Below are positions 1 through 8,996 of a DNA stretch of 64,000 nucleotides, one piece after another. The stretch covers positions 1,302,001 to 1,366,000 of the forward strand of contig JAGKQI010000087.1 in NCBI GenBank assembly GCA_018806915.1. Reading direction: 5' to 3'. The notes beneath the pieces are model-generated. The model was not told the origin of the DNA and ran no database searches. It saw nothing but the letters and a program-made list of their open reading frames with translations. Made by a program: the position numbers and the translations under genes. The stretch comes from Phytophthora colocasiae. Its lineage: Eukaryota > Oomycota > Peronosporomycetes > Peronosporales > Peronosporaceae. Numbering within the stretch: position 1 is the stretch's first letter; each line of letters opens with the position of its first letter.

Positions 1-489
1 GCCTGTGTCGTGGTATTCTCTACCTACTGCGCCTAGCTCCATTGACGCGGCACGTCGATGGAGCTGTCGAATGGACGACTACCGGATCTCAGTTGCCGGT
101 TAGCGAACACGGGCGACCCGCGGTTACGATAGATATTATCTAGCCAAGTACGGAGCAACGACGCATGCGGCGCGCAAGATATTTAATCAGATCGTCACTA
201 GAGCAGAAGTTGCCCCTGCGCGCTTAAGATGGTTCCGCAGAGCTCGCTCCATTGGAAATAGCAAGAAATGGGGTATCCCAATCGCGAGTTCTAGATCTTC
301 TTCGGCCGGGAAAAGGAGAACGCGCCGCTACCGGGAAACGCTAACGCGCACACGGAACAGTTCGAGCTTATTTCAACCGACGTCGGCCCAGTTCGGTACA
401 CAGGGATGACGACAGCAATACGGTTGTGCAGTAGTCCGCATTCCCTTGCTTGTCAGTTTAAGGCTTTGGAGCTGAGGTGTCAAAGCTAG
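1..489. other. No gene recognised
   Basis: I see no convincing gene, RNA or repeat in this left-edge stretch. All frames are interrupted. Its right end may hold more upstream remnants of the TMEM184-like relic that follows, because a GNFS-like peptide just before that relic lies in a different frame. Confidence 0.4.
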
Positions 490-690
490 TCAGGGCAACT
501 TCAGTGGTACCTGTACACCAGTTTGTTGGTCAACGCCTCCATCACGTACGCGTTTTACTACTTGGTGCTCTTTTACTTGGCTCGACGAGCACAGTTGGCC
601 CCGCACAACCCCGTGCCTAAGTTCCTATCCTTCTCCGTGTGCAAACAACGTCTCCATGCCATCACGTCTCGAACTTGTAGCTACGAGTCG
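490..690 (+). pseudogene. TMEM184/DUF300-family membrane protein relic
   Basis: One frame encodes a hydrophobic stretch with residues YLYTSLLVNAS, then YAFYYLVLFYLA, then HNPVPKFL. From memory of the family, this is the order seen in one transmembrane segment and following loop of TMEM184/OST-alpha (DUF300) proteins. Only about 60 residues survive, between an in-frame stop near 487 and a stop near 690. A GNFS-like peptide just upstream in another frame suggests a frameshift. Intact family members have seven membrane segments and several hundred residues, so this is a fragment. The assignment rests on pattern memory, not on an alignment. Confidence 0.5.
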
Positions 691-1014
691 TAGGTTGGTG
701 GGTACCCGCTATGCCCGTGAGCTTCGATCGTGGTAGTGCGTGCCATGACTATATGAACATAAGATCACGACCCCATGGACCGCAAAGTGCCAGTGAACGA
801 ACGCTAAGAGTGACCCTGATACAGAGTAGAAGTCTGAGTAAAGAGGAGATTCGGCCGCCGCTCAAGCTTTCGTAAAACAGCGCAGCTTCCTCAAGGAAGA
901 ACGATCGTTGCTTGTTCAGCAGAAGGACTTGATGGCCCAGATCATTCGGCTGGAGCGCCAATTGTTTAATAGAAGTCAAAGCACGTTCAGAAAGGGTTTG
1001 CTCTACAGGGCGTC

Positions 1015-1332
1015 TGTCACGATATCATCAACTACAAGCACATGGAACGCGATAATGGGTAGCGATCTGCCAACGTTTGTGGAGATCAAGCTGCAGCAAG
1101 CAGTCTGACCCGCGTGCAACGCAGTCATCTAGGATGAAGAATGCGATGTGCTTGAATTTAGATGTTGAAGTTACAGGCACCAAGGACTGGAATTGCCTAG
1201 GAGGACAGGACGAAGGTGCTAAACTCAATCTCAGTTTCGATTTTCCAGCGTACTCAACACATCAGCTCGACCCCCGATGCTGTACTTCCTCTAGTGCTAG
1301 TGCTACCATATCACACACTTTATTTTGTGACA
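1015..1332 (+). repeat. 5' LTR of the TRIM-like element
   Basis: 318 bp, TGTCAC to GTGACA. Almost identical to the copy at 1979-2295; the visible differences are a few bases near the 3' end. Confidence 0.85.
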
Positions 1333-1449
1333 TAGTAGAAATTGCGAATCCTTCGCTGCGGTGGAGGGGGTCGAGATGCTGAACTAATGTGACATTCCCT
1401 GGTCGGCGAGGCGCTGACGGAACTCAATCAACCCGTCCAGGAGAAACAA

Positions 1450-1820
1450 CAAGTGCGGACGCCACAAGGAGAGCCCAGACGAGGCCAAGACCAAACAAGA
1501 GCGAACCGCCACACAAGGAGCCCAGATGCAAGTCGCAGAGACCAAGACCGCAGAGCCCAGAAGAGGCCAGAAACGGAGAGTCCAGACAAAAGCCACAGAG
1601 GCCAAGACCAAACGAGCACAGAAGAGCCCAGACGCAAGTCGCCGAGGCCAAGACCGAATAGAGCTGCCACGGAGAGCCCAGATGCAAGTCGCAGAGACCA
1701 AGACCGCAGAGCCCAGACGCACGACGCAGAGGCCAGAGACGGATAGTCCAGACAAAAGCCACAGAGGCCAAGACCAAACGAGCGCAGAAGAGCCCAGACA
1801 CAAGACGCAGAGGCTACAGA
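1450..1820 (+). repeat. Degenerate internal repeats of the TRIM-like element
   Basis: The interior is built from imperfect purine-rich repeats containing motifs such as GAGCCCAGA and GCAAGTCGCAGAG. One segment encoding MQVAETKTAEPRR recurs after about 156 bp. Several frames on both strands are open because the repeats lack stops, giving Arg/Lys/Gln/Pro-rich peptides with no recognisable domain. I treat these as low-complexity structure, not genes. A second copy of the polypurine tract plus LTR start lies at about 1830-1854. Confidence 0.6.
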
Positions 1821-1978
1821 AAATGACCCCCTCGCTTGGAGGAGGGAATGTCACAAGAAAAACAAAAGCGCACAACCAGGCACCAGCAGACCGACACTTC
1901 GGATCAAGACAAAATCAGCCCTGAAAGTCAACCAAGCCAACCTCAACACTACCAGAGGCCCTCGCGTGGAGGAGGGAA

Positions 1979-2295
1979 TGTCACGATATCATCAACTACA
2001 AGCACATGGAACGCGATAATGGGTAGCGATCTGCCAACGTTTGTGGAGATCAAGCTGCAGCAAGCAGTCTGACCCGCGTGCAACGCAGTCATCTAGGATG
2101 AAGAATGCGATGTGCTTGAATTTAGATGTTGAAGTTACAGGCACCAAGGACTGGAATTGCCTAGGAGGACAGGACGAAGGTGCTAAACTCAATCTCAGTT
2201 TCGATTTTCCAGCGTACTCAACACATCAGCTCGACCCCCGATGCTGTACTTCCTCTAGTGCTAGTGCTACCATATCACCTACTTATTTTGTGACA
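1979..2295 (+). repeat. 3' LTR of the TRIM-like element
   Basis: 317 bp, TGTCAC to GTGACA, preceded by a purine tract and followed by the target duplication GCGTC. Confidence 0.85.
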
Positions 2296-2445
2296 GCGTC
2301 AAAGCAAAAGGCTGATGGCATGCGAGTCTGGCAGACCAAGTTCGAGCGCCAGTTGAAAAGCTCAGACGAAATTGAGCTCACTCAATTAAGCCCACGACAA
2401 AAGAATCTTGCGATGCTGTGTTGGACGAAGATATGGCCGTCGTAG

Positions 2446-3050
2446 AGAAATTGTCGGGGGGTCTCAGGAGGAGGCAGACGGCTTCCAGTTGAGACAACGT
2501 GATTTATTGTCGTATCTGGATATTACATTGAAGTATTCGATGTAGACAACATTCGAATGGCGCGTAAATGGTGGCGAAAATGCACTCGTACAGTAGGTTG
2601 CAGGCCACATCGTGAACTAGATTTCTCGTCTTGAGGTCGAGACTTTTTCAGATTATGGGATGAATGATTCCTCTCAGGATGGGATCCCATCCCAAGGATC
2701 ATATGAATAATGCACATGCGCGTGTACTTAGTGCATTTTACGAGAGTTGTTGCAAGTTACCACAGTGTATGACGTGCAAATGTGTTGAACCATTAACTGT
2801 ATGGAAACTGTATGGACGTATATACAAGAAGTTAACACCTTGGTTCCGGACGTCGTCACTTACGACTTCCTGATTCTGCTATGTCGTCAGTTACGACATT
2901 GTCGGAAGTATATAAGAAATTGGCTTGGAATACTTTAATCAAGTGTCTTGCCAGAAATAAGGTGTGAGAGGTCCTTCGGGAAACAACACAAAACCAGGTC
3001 AGGGGAGGGGGATCAGGCTGATCGTGGACACTCATTCGAGAATCTGCTAG
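2446..3050. other. Intergenic; TATA-like box and a 40-bp repeat copy
   Basis: No gene is supported. It holds one copy of the 40-bp direct repeat (2793-2832) and a TATATAAG box at 2909-2916 about 140 bp before the ORF at 3051. Short ACGACATT motifs recur here and near 3550-3590, so it may be LTR-derived, but I could not define ends. Confidence 0.4.
2793..2832 (+). repeat. 40-bp perfect direct repeat, copy 1
   Basis: Identical to 3739-3778. It starts TTAACTGTATGG and ends ACAAGAAGT. Copy 1 is followed by TAACA and copy 2 is preceded by TG, so together they resemble the two ends of something bounded by TGTTAAC and GTTAACA. Confidence 0.8.
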
Positions 3051-3485
3051 ATGGCGAGCAAGCGGTCAAGTCGCCGCGGAAGACGCGCCGCCCCAACTGC
3101 GGTCGCACGTGATGTTGACTTTGGACACTTGTGGAGGCAGCTTAGGGCGGCGGGCTGGAAGTCAAGACGGCCTACGGGGATCCAGAATGACTGGACGTAC
3201 ATTACTCCTGACAATTCTAAAGCGCTCATCGGTGAGACCGCTGTCATTAATTATTCCTTCCGATCCGGATTGCTTGACGAAAACGAAAGCGACGCAACGT
3301 CGCTGGTTACTGATCAAGATAGCCAAGTACCCGAGGAAACACGTAAGGAAACGCAGCTCGAAAGCGCAGGGAGTGGCGACGACATTGATCTGCTATCACA
3401 AAACACAATCGCCAAACCGTTTAGTTTCGTGTTGTTGAATGCAAAACTCCTTGAGCTAATGTACTTTCTTACTTGCGTTTTCTAA
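3051..3485 (+). CDS. Hypothetical protein, possible N-terminal piece of a transposon protein
   Basis: 144 codons from an ATG preceded by a TATA-like box. The N-terminus is very basic (MASKRSSRRGRRA), followed by a compact region with LWRQLRAAGWKSRRPTG and NDWTYITP, then an acidic, Ser/Thr/Glu-rich tail. The LWRxLRAAGW pattern resembles a short domain I associate with the N-terminus of oomycete piggyBac-like proteins, but no transposase core follows. The last ~20 residues are hydrophobic and may be read-through past a lost splice site. It lies between the two 40-bp direct repeats, so it could be cargo or a remnant of a small element. Function unknown. Confidence 0.4.
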   Translation: MASKRSSRRGRRAAPTAVARDVDFGHLWRQLRAAGWKSRRPTGIQNDWTYITPDNSKALIGETAVINYSFRSGLLDENESDATSLVTDQDSQVPEETRKETQLESAGSGDDIDLLSQNTIAKPFSFVLLNAKLLELMYFLTCVF

Positions 3486-3738
3486 AATGACTGATCTGAT
3501 TGTGCATCATTTCACTGGTCGGTTGACTGTGTTCGTCGATACTGACGACATTGGACGGCGGGTGAAGATACACAATGTCGTCTAACTTACGACATTGGGC
3601 GGAAAACCTGCTGAGAAATTATACTGCCTATCCTTGAGGCAAACACATGTCATATACAAATACGAAGTATCCCATCAATGGTGTATCTTACGACTTTCGC
3701 TTACTCGTTTTGGGCGAGTACCGTTCGGACACAGGGTG

Positions 3739-3778
3739 TTAACTGTATGGAAACTGTATGGACGTATATACAAGAAGT
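3739..3778 (+). repeat. 40-bp perfect direct repeat, copy 2
   Basis: Identical to 2793-2832. It ends about 185 bp before the start codon of the RxLR gene at 3963. Confidence 0.8.
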
Positions 3779-3897
3779 GACATCTTTTTCTCACTGAAGT
3801 AATGTCGTCAAGGTTCGGCTTTGTGCCGTTTGAGTTTCCGGGTGCAAAGAGCACTGCACTGCAGGCTTCCCACCGCAGCTTTACTTTTGCTGTTTGG

Positions 3898-3920
3898 AGG
3901 ATCAGTTCGCAATTTTCACA
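3898..3920 (+). promoter_or_regulatory. Core-promoter-like element of the RxLR gene at 3963
   Basis: CAGTTCGCAATTTTCAC lies about 45-60 bp before the ATG. It aligns by position with the clearer TCACTTC-CAATTT elements of the paralogues at 14172 and 18654. The initiator half is poorer here (CAGTTCG), whereas the ATTT-type flanking block is kept. Confidence 0.45.
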
Positions 3921-3962
3921 CCAAGGCTCAAGCTTTCCCCGTCATTGCTCAAGAATCTCTAC

Positions 3963-4598
3963 ATGCGTTTGACTTTCATCGTGCTCGCGGCTGCAGCCTC
4001 CATTTTCGCTTACTGTGGCGTGGCATCCGCTATCAGTGAGTCAAAGAGTTTCGCAATTCCCCAGAGTCACGTGCAGACCGAGAGCAACGGCAACCGGTTT
4101 CTGAGAGTCCACCAACACGAAGAGGAGAGGGCCGGGGTCCAACTCGTCAAGTCGCTCTCGGAGAAGTTTGCCAAAAATGCGGAGAAACTGACGAGAAGCA
4201 AGTCGCTGAGTAAGCTCTCGAAACTGGACGACATATCGAAGTTCAAAGATATTCCTGGGAAGGAGGGCAAGCTGCTGGGCGAAGTCTTAAAACTTGACGA
4301 CGTGGCGTACCTCAAGGCGGGGAAAAAGTATCTGGGTGGGACCAAAAACCTGGAGGAAAAGCCGGGGGACAATTTGCTGCTTGAGCTCTTAAAAATGGAC
4401 GAAGAGAAGGCTCTCAAGGAGATTAACGAAAAGAACGACGAGGTATTCCAGCACATCGAGAAGCAGCTGCGTTTAAGCTCAGATGGAATGTTTGCAAAGA
4501 TGAAGGAAATGGGTAACAGCCATATCGACCTTATACTCCTGAAACATTACACGGATTACTGGATGGCTAAACACCCCACTTGGACTAGTAGTCTATAG
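3963..4598 (+). CDS. Secreted RxLR-dEER effector, intact (211 aa)
   Basis: Start chosen at the ATG that opens a signal peptide (MRLTFIVLAAAASIFAYCGVAS, cleavage predicted after about residue 23); the frame is open 23 codons upstream but that stretch is not signal-like. RFLR occupies residues 45-48 and the acidic EEER motif 53-56, the classic RxLR-dEER layout for oomycete proteins delivered into plant cells. The effector domain is Lys/Leu/Glu-rich, with short repeats around KLDD, and ends in a YWMAKHPTWTS-type motif shared with its two paralogues. It is longer than the 176-residue paralogue because of extra segments at about residues 95-150. The plant target is unknown. Classification is from motif layout and paralogy. 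Confidence 0.92.
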   Translation: MRLTFIVLAAAASIFAYCGVASAISESKSFAIPQSHVQTESNGNRFLRVHQHEEERAGVQLVKSLSEKFAKNAEKLTRSKSLSKLSKLDDISKFKDIPGKEGKLLGEVLKLDDVAYLKAGKKYLGGTKNLEEKPGDNLLLELLKMDEEKALKEINEKNDEVFQHIEKQLRLSSDGMFAKMKEMGNSHIDLILLKHYTDYWMAKHPTWTSSL

Positions 4599-5144
4599 GA
4601 TTAGTGCTTCACCTCCCAATTCTAGTGCAGGAGCAGCGAATTGTTTCAAAAAGTCCAAGTTGTTTTTCGGCTCATCCATCCGATGGATTCCATCGATTGG
4701 TTGGCAGTACTCTTTATCTCGTTGCACATGGCCCCGACTTGGTAATCAACTCCTTAACGTGATCTCGAGCTGAACGACGCACCCCACAAAGGATCTACAG
4801 CACAGGCCGGCACCAATGTCGACTTTTTAAGGTGAGGTGTCCGTAGTCGTTGTATGAGTCGCCGAGTTGATTGGCGACGCGAGGTCATTCTGACTGGGTC
4901 AGTGCGAGAAACAGCAATCAACAGGGCTATCCTGCCGATGATGAAGTCACTTGGCTTGCTTGAGTTCTTTGGTGGTATTCGAGTTCAGGGAGAACGTGGA
5001 CGGCGGTGGTTATACCTAGTGTATTACTCATTGCATATTACGGTTCACATTGCTCAGCACTAAAACCTGTGTCAACAACGACAATTTTTTTTTTTTTTAC
5101 CATTCCCGCTATGCCTTGCAGCTAATCTCCGGAATACTTATTAT
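4599..5144. other. Intergenic, no gene supported
   Basis: A 70-codon open stretch at 4854-5063 has no recognisable domain. A T-run of about 15 bases lies near 5085-5100. Confidence 0.4.
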
Positions 5145-5336
5145 ATGAATTTTTACCTATGGACCTCCAAGAGACTTCGCGAATACCTGGTCAAGTGGAA
5201 GGGGTACGACGAGACAGAGTGGCTACCCTTGTCAAAGCTGAACTGTGGCGCTTTGCTGTATGAGTTCAATCAGAGCGCACGAGCGCGAGCTCGTTTCCAG
5301 GCAATGCAAGCTGGAGACGATCACCCCAGAGTTTAA
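5145..5336 (+). pseudogene. C-terminal chromodomain fragment of a Gypsy polyprotein
   Basis: About 60 residues contain REYLVKWKGYDETEWLP followed by LNCGALLYEFNQ and a stop. LVKWKGY..TEWLP is the core of a chromodomain, which sits at the C-terminus of chromovirus-type Gypsy integrases. No integrase or reverse transcriptase precedes it, so this is a truncated end. The gag-like gene that follows is on the opposite strand, so the two may be unrelated fragments or a rearranged element. Confidence 0.75.
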
Positions 5337-5722
5337 ACTCTAAAACCTATTCTGAAAACTCTGGTGAACAGTGATGTTCACCGGGCGCTGTATTTCAGAG
5401 ATGAGGTGTCTGAGAGACATGTCTTTCGGAAATGCGATTTCGGGGATACGTGACTCCCAGAGATGGTGATTGTTATGTGAATTTGTATGGAGATGATTTT
5501 GTGGTTGTGTGTGTATGATGGAATTTTACGAAGTGGATTATGATGATGCTATGAGAAGAGGATTACTGAACGACATGTGAGGATGTTAAAGGAGAAAGGT
5601 CGTCGGGGAACTATATCTGAAATTGTTACTACGCTACGATATGCAGACGACTAAGTTGTTCTGGAAGAAGAAGTGTAGTTCCCCGGAGATGTCGTGAGGG
5701 GTACACCAGGCTTCTGGCGTAC

Positions 5723-8700
5723 TTACTTCAGAGAAACAGGATTTTCGGCGCGTTCAGCGGGCGTCAGAGCTTGTTTCCGGAGATCAGATGGCACGAATTC
5801 CATCCAGTCCTTGTCGGAAGACGCTGTGGCCCACTGCGTGCGCGCTGGTTCCGCTGCGTCGATAGCTTCAAGCTGCTTGCGTAAGCTCAGGCACTTAGGA
5901 CCTCCAATCTCCCGTGCACGTGGGTCTTGCCAGATCCATGGGCAATATTTGTCCGGGATCTTCCAGATGCCAGGCTCGAACATGAGCGTCTCCGGGAAAT
6001 CCTTGTGCTTCAGAATCTTGGACACTGCCCCTCGGTATTGGCGTAATAGAGATGCACGTCGGAGCCCACGTTCCTTGTGCTGTTCACCGGACAGCAAGTC
6101 ATCATCGGGATCCATGATCACCCAGTGAGTACGTTCCCACAGCGCTTGAGCGTGCTTGCGCATAAGAGATGCGAGTTCTTCAATGTCCGCCTGAACCAAG
6201 GGACAGAGGTCTTCACGCCGGTGAAAGTACAGCTCGGTCCGACGGTTCTGGTACATGACGTCCCAGGGCGCTGGCACTTCGTCCAGCAGAGCTTGGTATT
6301 TCTTGGAATTCCAGCGTTTCTTCAGGCGTGCCAGACTGTGTCTGTGGGGCTCGAAGTCTGGGAATCCGGGAGTCTGCCTGATGGCCGTCTTGGTGTCACT
6401 GGTCGGCTGGACCGGGATACCGTAGTACAGCCACGACGAACAATGTGTGTCCGGGGCCTCGATTGTCAGCAGCTCCTTCGGTGTCAGCGACTTGTACGAC
6501 TTGGACACCAGACTTGACTTCCGGAGTTTACCAGAAGGTCGCTTGCCCGAAGAACTCTTAGGCGACTTGGAGTCTTGAGACTTCTTGTCCTTGGAAATTG
6601 ACTTGGGCGAACCACCGGACTTCTTGCTCTTGGGACTTGACGTGGAAGTGCCACCGGACTTTTGACTGCCTGACTTGGATCGGGATGCTTCGTGCACACT
6701 ATCCCGCTTGGACTTCTTGGTGGGGATTATTGGACCCGAGTCATCCGAATCGCTGGACTCGTAGTCCCGTGGACGCTTGTTGCCGGCGTGCGAATGATCA
6801 TCAGACTCATCGTCGTCAGAGTCATCGCTGTTGCCGCTCGACTTTTCGTCGTCAGAGCCACTGTCGCTAGACGCAGATTCTTGTTCACCAGACTCCTTGA
6901 AGTCCGGGTCCTTCTGAGGGTCATCCTCTGTGGACTCAGGCTCACTGATAGGATACGGGACGTGAGCATCCAGTGTCTCCCAGACCGGTGGCTCCACATC
7001 GTTCTTCTGAAGACGGCGCAGTTCCTCCTCAGCCATCTTGTAATACGTCTCTGGGACGTACGAAGTCCACGGGGTCTGATTCAGCTTGCGCCAGTACATC
7101 ATGCTCACTAGCATTTGTACCAAGGGGCGCCCCGTGAACAGGCTGTGGGCAGGCTTGTCCGTGCGCAGCCACTTCATCGCTGTCTCGTAAGAAATGCCGG
7201 CGAGTAGAGCCAAGCGCAAGTCTGGACGAACTTCTTTCCAGACGACTCCAGGTGGTAACGTGGTGTGAACTGCGTCCTTGGACACCGGAGACTTGGCGTT
7301 CGCCGGACGCACCGAATCGATGCCAGGCGTGTAGTTCTTGGGGCGATCCTGAGGAACACGAACCCGATGTTTCCCAGAAGGTCTGGTAGGCTTGGGTGGC
7401 GGAGAACCGGAAGATTTGGCTGACCTGGTAGGCGACCCAGACTTGTTCACCGGGCGAGTGCCTGACTTCTCGGAGCTGCCAGCATGCTCACCGGAGATCG
7501 TCACACCACTGCCAGCACCCGTCAGATCCAGCACTTTGGTCGATTTCTTGGCCGCTGCTGCTTGATCGGACCGATGTTTAGCCAGACGCTTGGGGAAGTC
7601 AGGGATTTCCGCCTTGCGCTGATCCATCGCAGTCACGTTGATGATGGTGTCCCAGTCTCCAGGCGGCGCCTTTCCCTCTTGGAAGTTCACCAGAAGCTCT
7701 CGAAGACGCACCCAACTGCCGTTCAAACAGGTATTCCAGAAAACCCCAGGAGTCTGTGGCTGTGGTCGTGGGGCGAGCCTTCAGCAACCGGACCTCCGCT
7801 TGAGAGTCCTCCAGGCGTTCTTCCAAGGCCGACTTCTCGGCCTCCAGGGCATCTATCTGATCCTGATAGTGCGACGCGAGGTTCTTGGACTCCGCGTTCA
7901 CACGATCTTCGATCTCACCGGCGGTACGCCGGGCGTCCAGTACTTCGTGACGCCAATACTGGCAGTTGAAGACCCATTGACGCTTGAGATCTTCAGACTC
8001 ATTCTGCACGGCGGCAGCGTCCACCACAGATGTGTTGCCCTGGGACTCGGCTTGAAGCCGAAGCCGACGGTGAGCGCCGGCCATCTGCTTCAGATAGCCA
8101 GACGTCTTGTACACCCGCTCGGCGAGGCGCTGATGAGGGAGGTGCAGAAGGATTGACGCCAACTCCCGATGGACATCGACGGACCCCATGTGCGCTTCAA
8201 GGTTCTGGCGGTCACGGCTATCCACGTGAGGAACGAGCATCTGACTTTCAGTGAAGTCAGGGATAACACGCTCAAGTTCCGAGATGTCCGCCGACGTGAA
8301 CTCTTCAAGGCCCACCAGAACACCGGGTCCGCCATAGATGTTCGTGATGTGGTTGCCCACACGGAAGTCCTCGGCGAGCGCCGGAACACCAACCAGAAAT
8401 GGCTGTCCCTCAGGTCGTGGCTCAGGGTCCACCCAGTTGGAAGGGACGTCAGACTTCTCTTCGTCCAGCGGTTGTTGTCCAGGCCCAAATAGATCATCCA
8501 CCTCGGTAGTGGAAAGGATGTGCGGTCCTCTAGAGGGTGGAGCTGCGACGCCAGAAGAAAGACTCGCAGAAGCAGAAGCCATAGATGTGTCCGGCATGTT
8601 CACGTGCCCATCGCCGTCAGCAGCATCAACGCCCTGCTTTGGAGCGGCGGACGCGCTCGACTGTGAGGCTGGGGCGCTAGAGCTGCCTCCAGATGACGCG

Positions 8701-8996
8701 GCATTGCCGCCGTCATCACCTCGCGATGCCGTGGATGCCGAAGCGGGCCCAGTGCCTGAGGCGTTGCCACTAGTAGGAGCCAATGGAGAACCCATGGTTG
8801 CAGGATCTTCTTCTGACTTGTGTGTCAGAAAGGAAATCGGGATGTGGCCGTTTGTGGGATACGATAGTTGGCTATTTCTGAGTCTGATGGAATCAGACTG
8901 AGCGACAGGACACCAGAGATTCTGAAATCCCGGAAGTTTTGAGAGCGTCACAGCTACACTATGTTCACGGGACCTCTGACGTACTGTCCTGGCCAT
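5723..8996 (-). pseudogene. Gag-like retroelement gene, broken by one frameshift
   Basis: Two overlapping minus-strand frames (8996-7599, then about 7726-5723) would give roughly 1,080 residues if joined by one frame change near 7725-7740. The first has an Ala/Ser-rich N-terminus with alternative ATGs at 8996 and 8795, then a long coiled coil (YQDQIDALEAEKSALEERL). The second has a basic Ser/Pro-rich segment, a region with TPWTSYVPETYYKMAEEEL, a long Ser/Asp stretch with SKS/KKSKR patches, and a helical C-terminus. There is no protease, RT or zinc knuckle. The style matches first-ORF (gag-like) genes of large oomycete Gypsy elements, and Gypsy debris lies next door, but homology is inferred from memory. 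A TATATATATA stretch near 9192-9202 is a possible promoter. Confidence 0.5.

Larger units (their letters stand above)
1015..2295 (+). mobile_element. Miniature non-autonomous LTR retrotransposon (TRIM-like)
   Basis: Two nearly identical ~317-bp direct repeats bound a 646-bp interior with no gag, protease, reverse transcriptase or integrase coding. Each repeat starts TGTCAC and ends GTGACA, a perfect 6-bp inverted terminus. The whole is flanked by the 5-bp target duplication GCGTC (1010-1014 and 2296-2300). A purine-rich tract (GGAGGAGGGAA) abuts the right repeat, as a polypurine tract should, which sets the plus orientation. The 1.28-kb size and lack of coding fit a TRIM-like element, presumably mobilised by a Gypsy relative. 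I could not identify the primer-binding site with confidence. Confidence 0.85.
872..2445 (+). pseudogene. Coiled-coil ORF fragment split by a miniature LTR element
   Basis: A reading frame at about 872-1014 encodes a charged, helix-favouring peptide (LVQQKDLMAQIIRLERQL). It is interrupted by the LTR element at 1015-2295 and resumes after the duplicated target site, encoding VWQTKFERQLKSSDEIE and a stop near 2445. The two halves flank a 5-bp target duplication, so they were one sequence before insertion. I do not recognise the family. The leucine/glutamine spacing suggests a coiled coil. There is no clear start codon, so it is probably part of an already decayed gene. Confidence 0.4.

Noticed and set aside
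1384..1924. Several overlapping Arg/Gln/Glu-rich or Leu/Trp-rich ORFs on both strands
   Set aside because: Open only because the purine-rich TRIM interior repeats lack stop codons; no ATG-supported domain.
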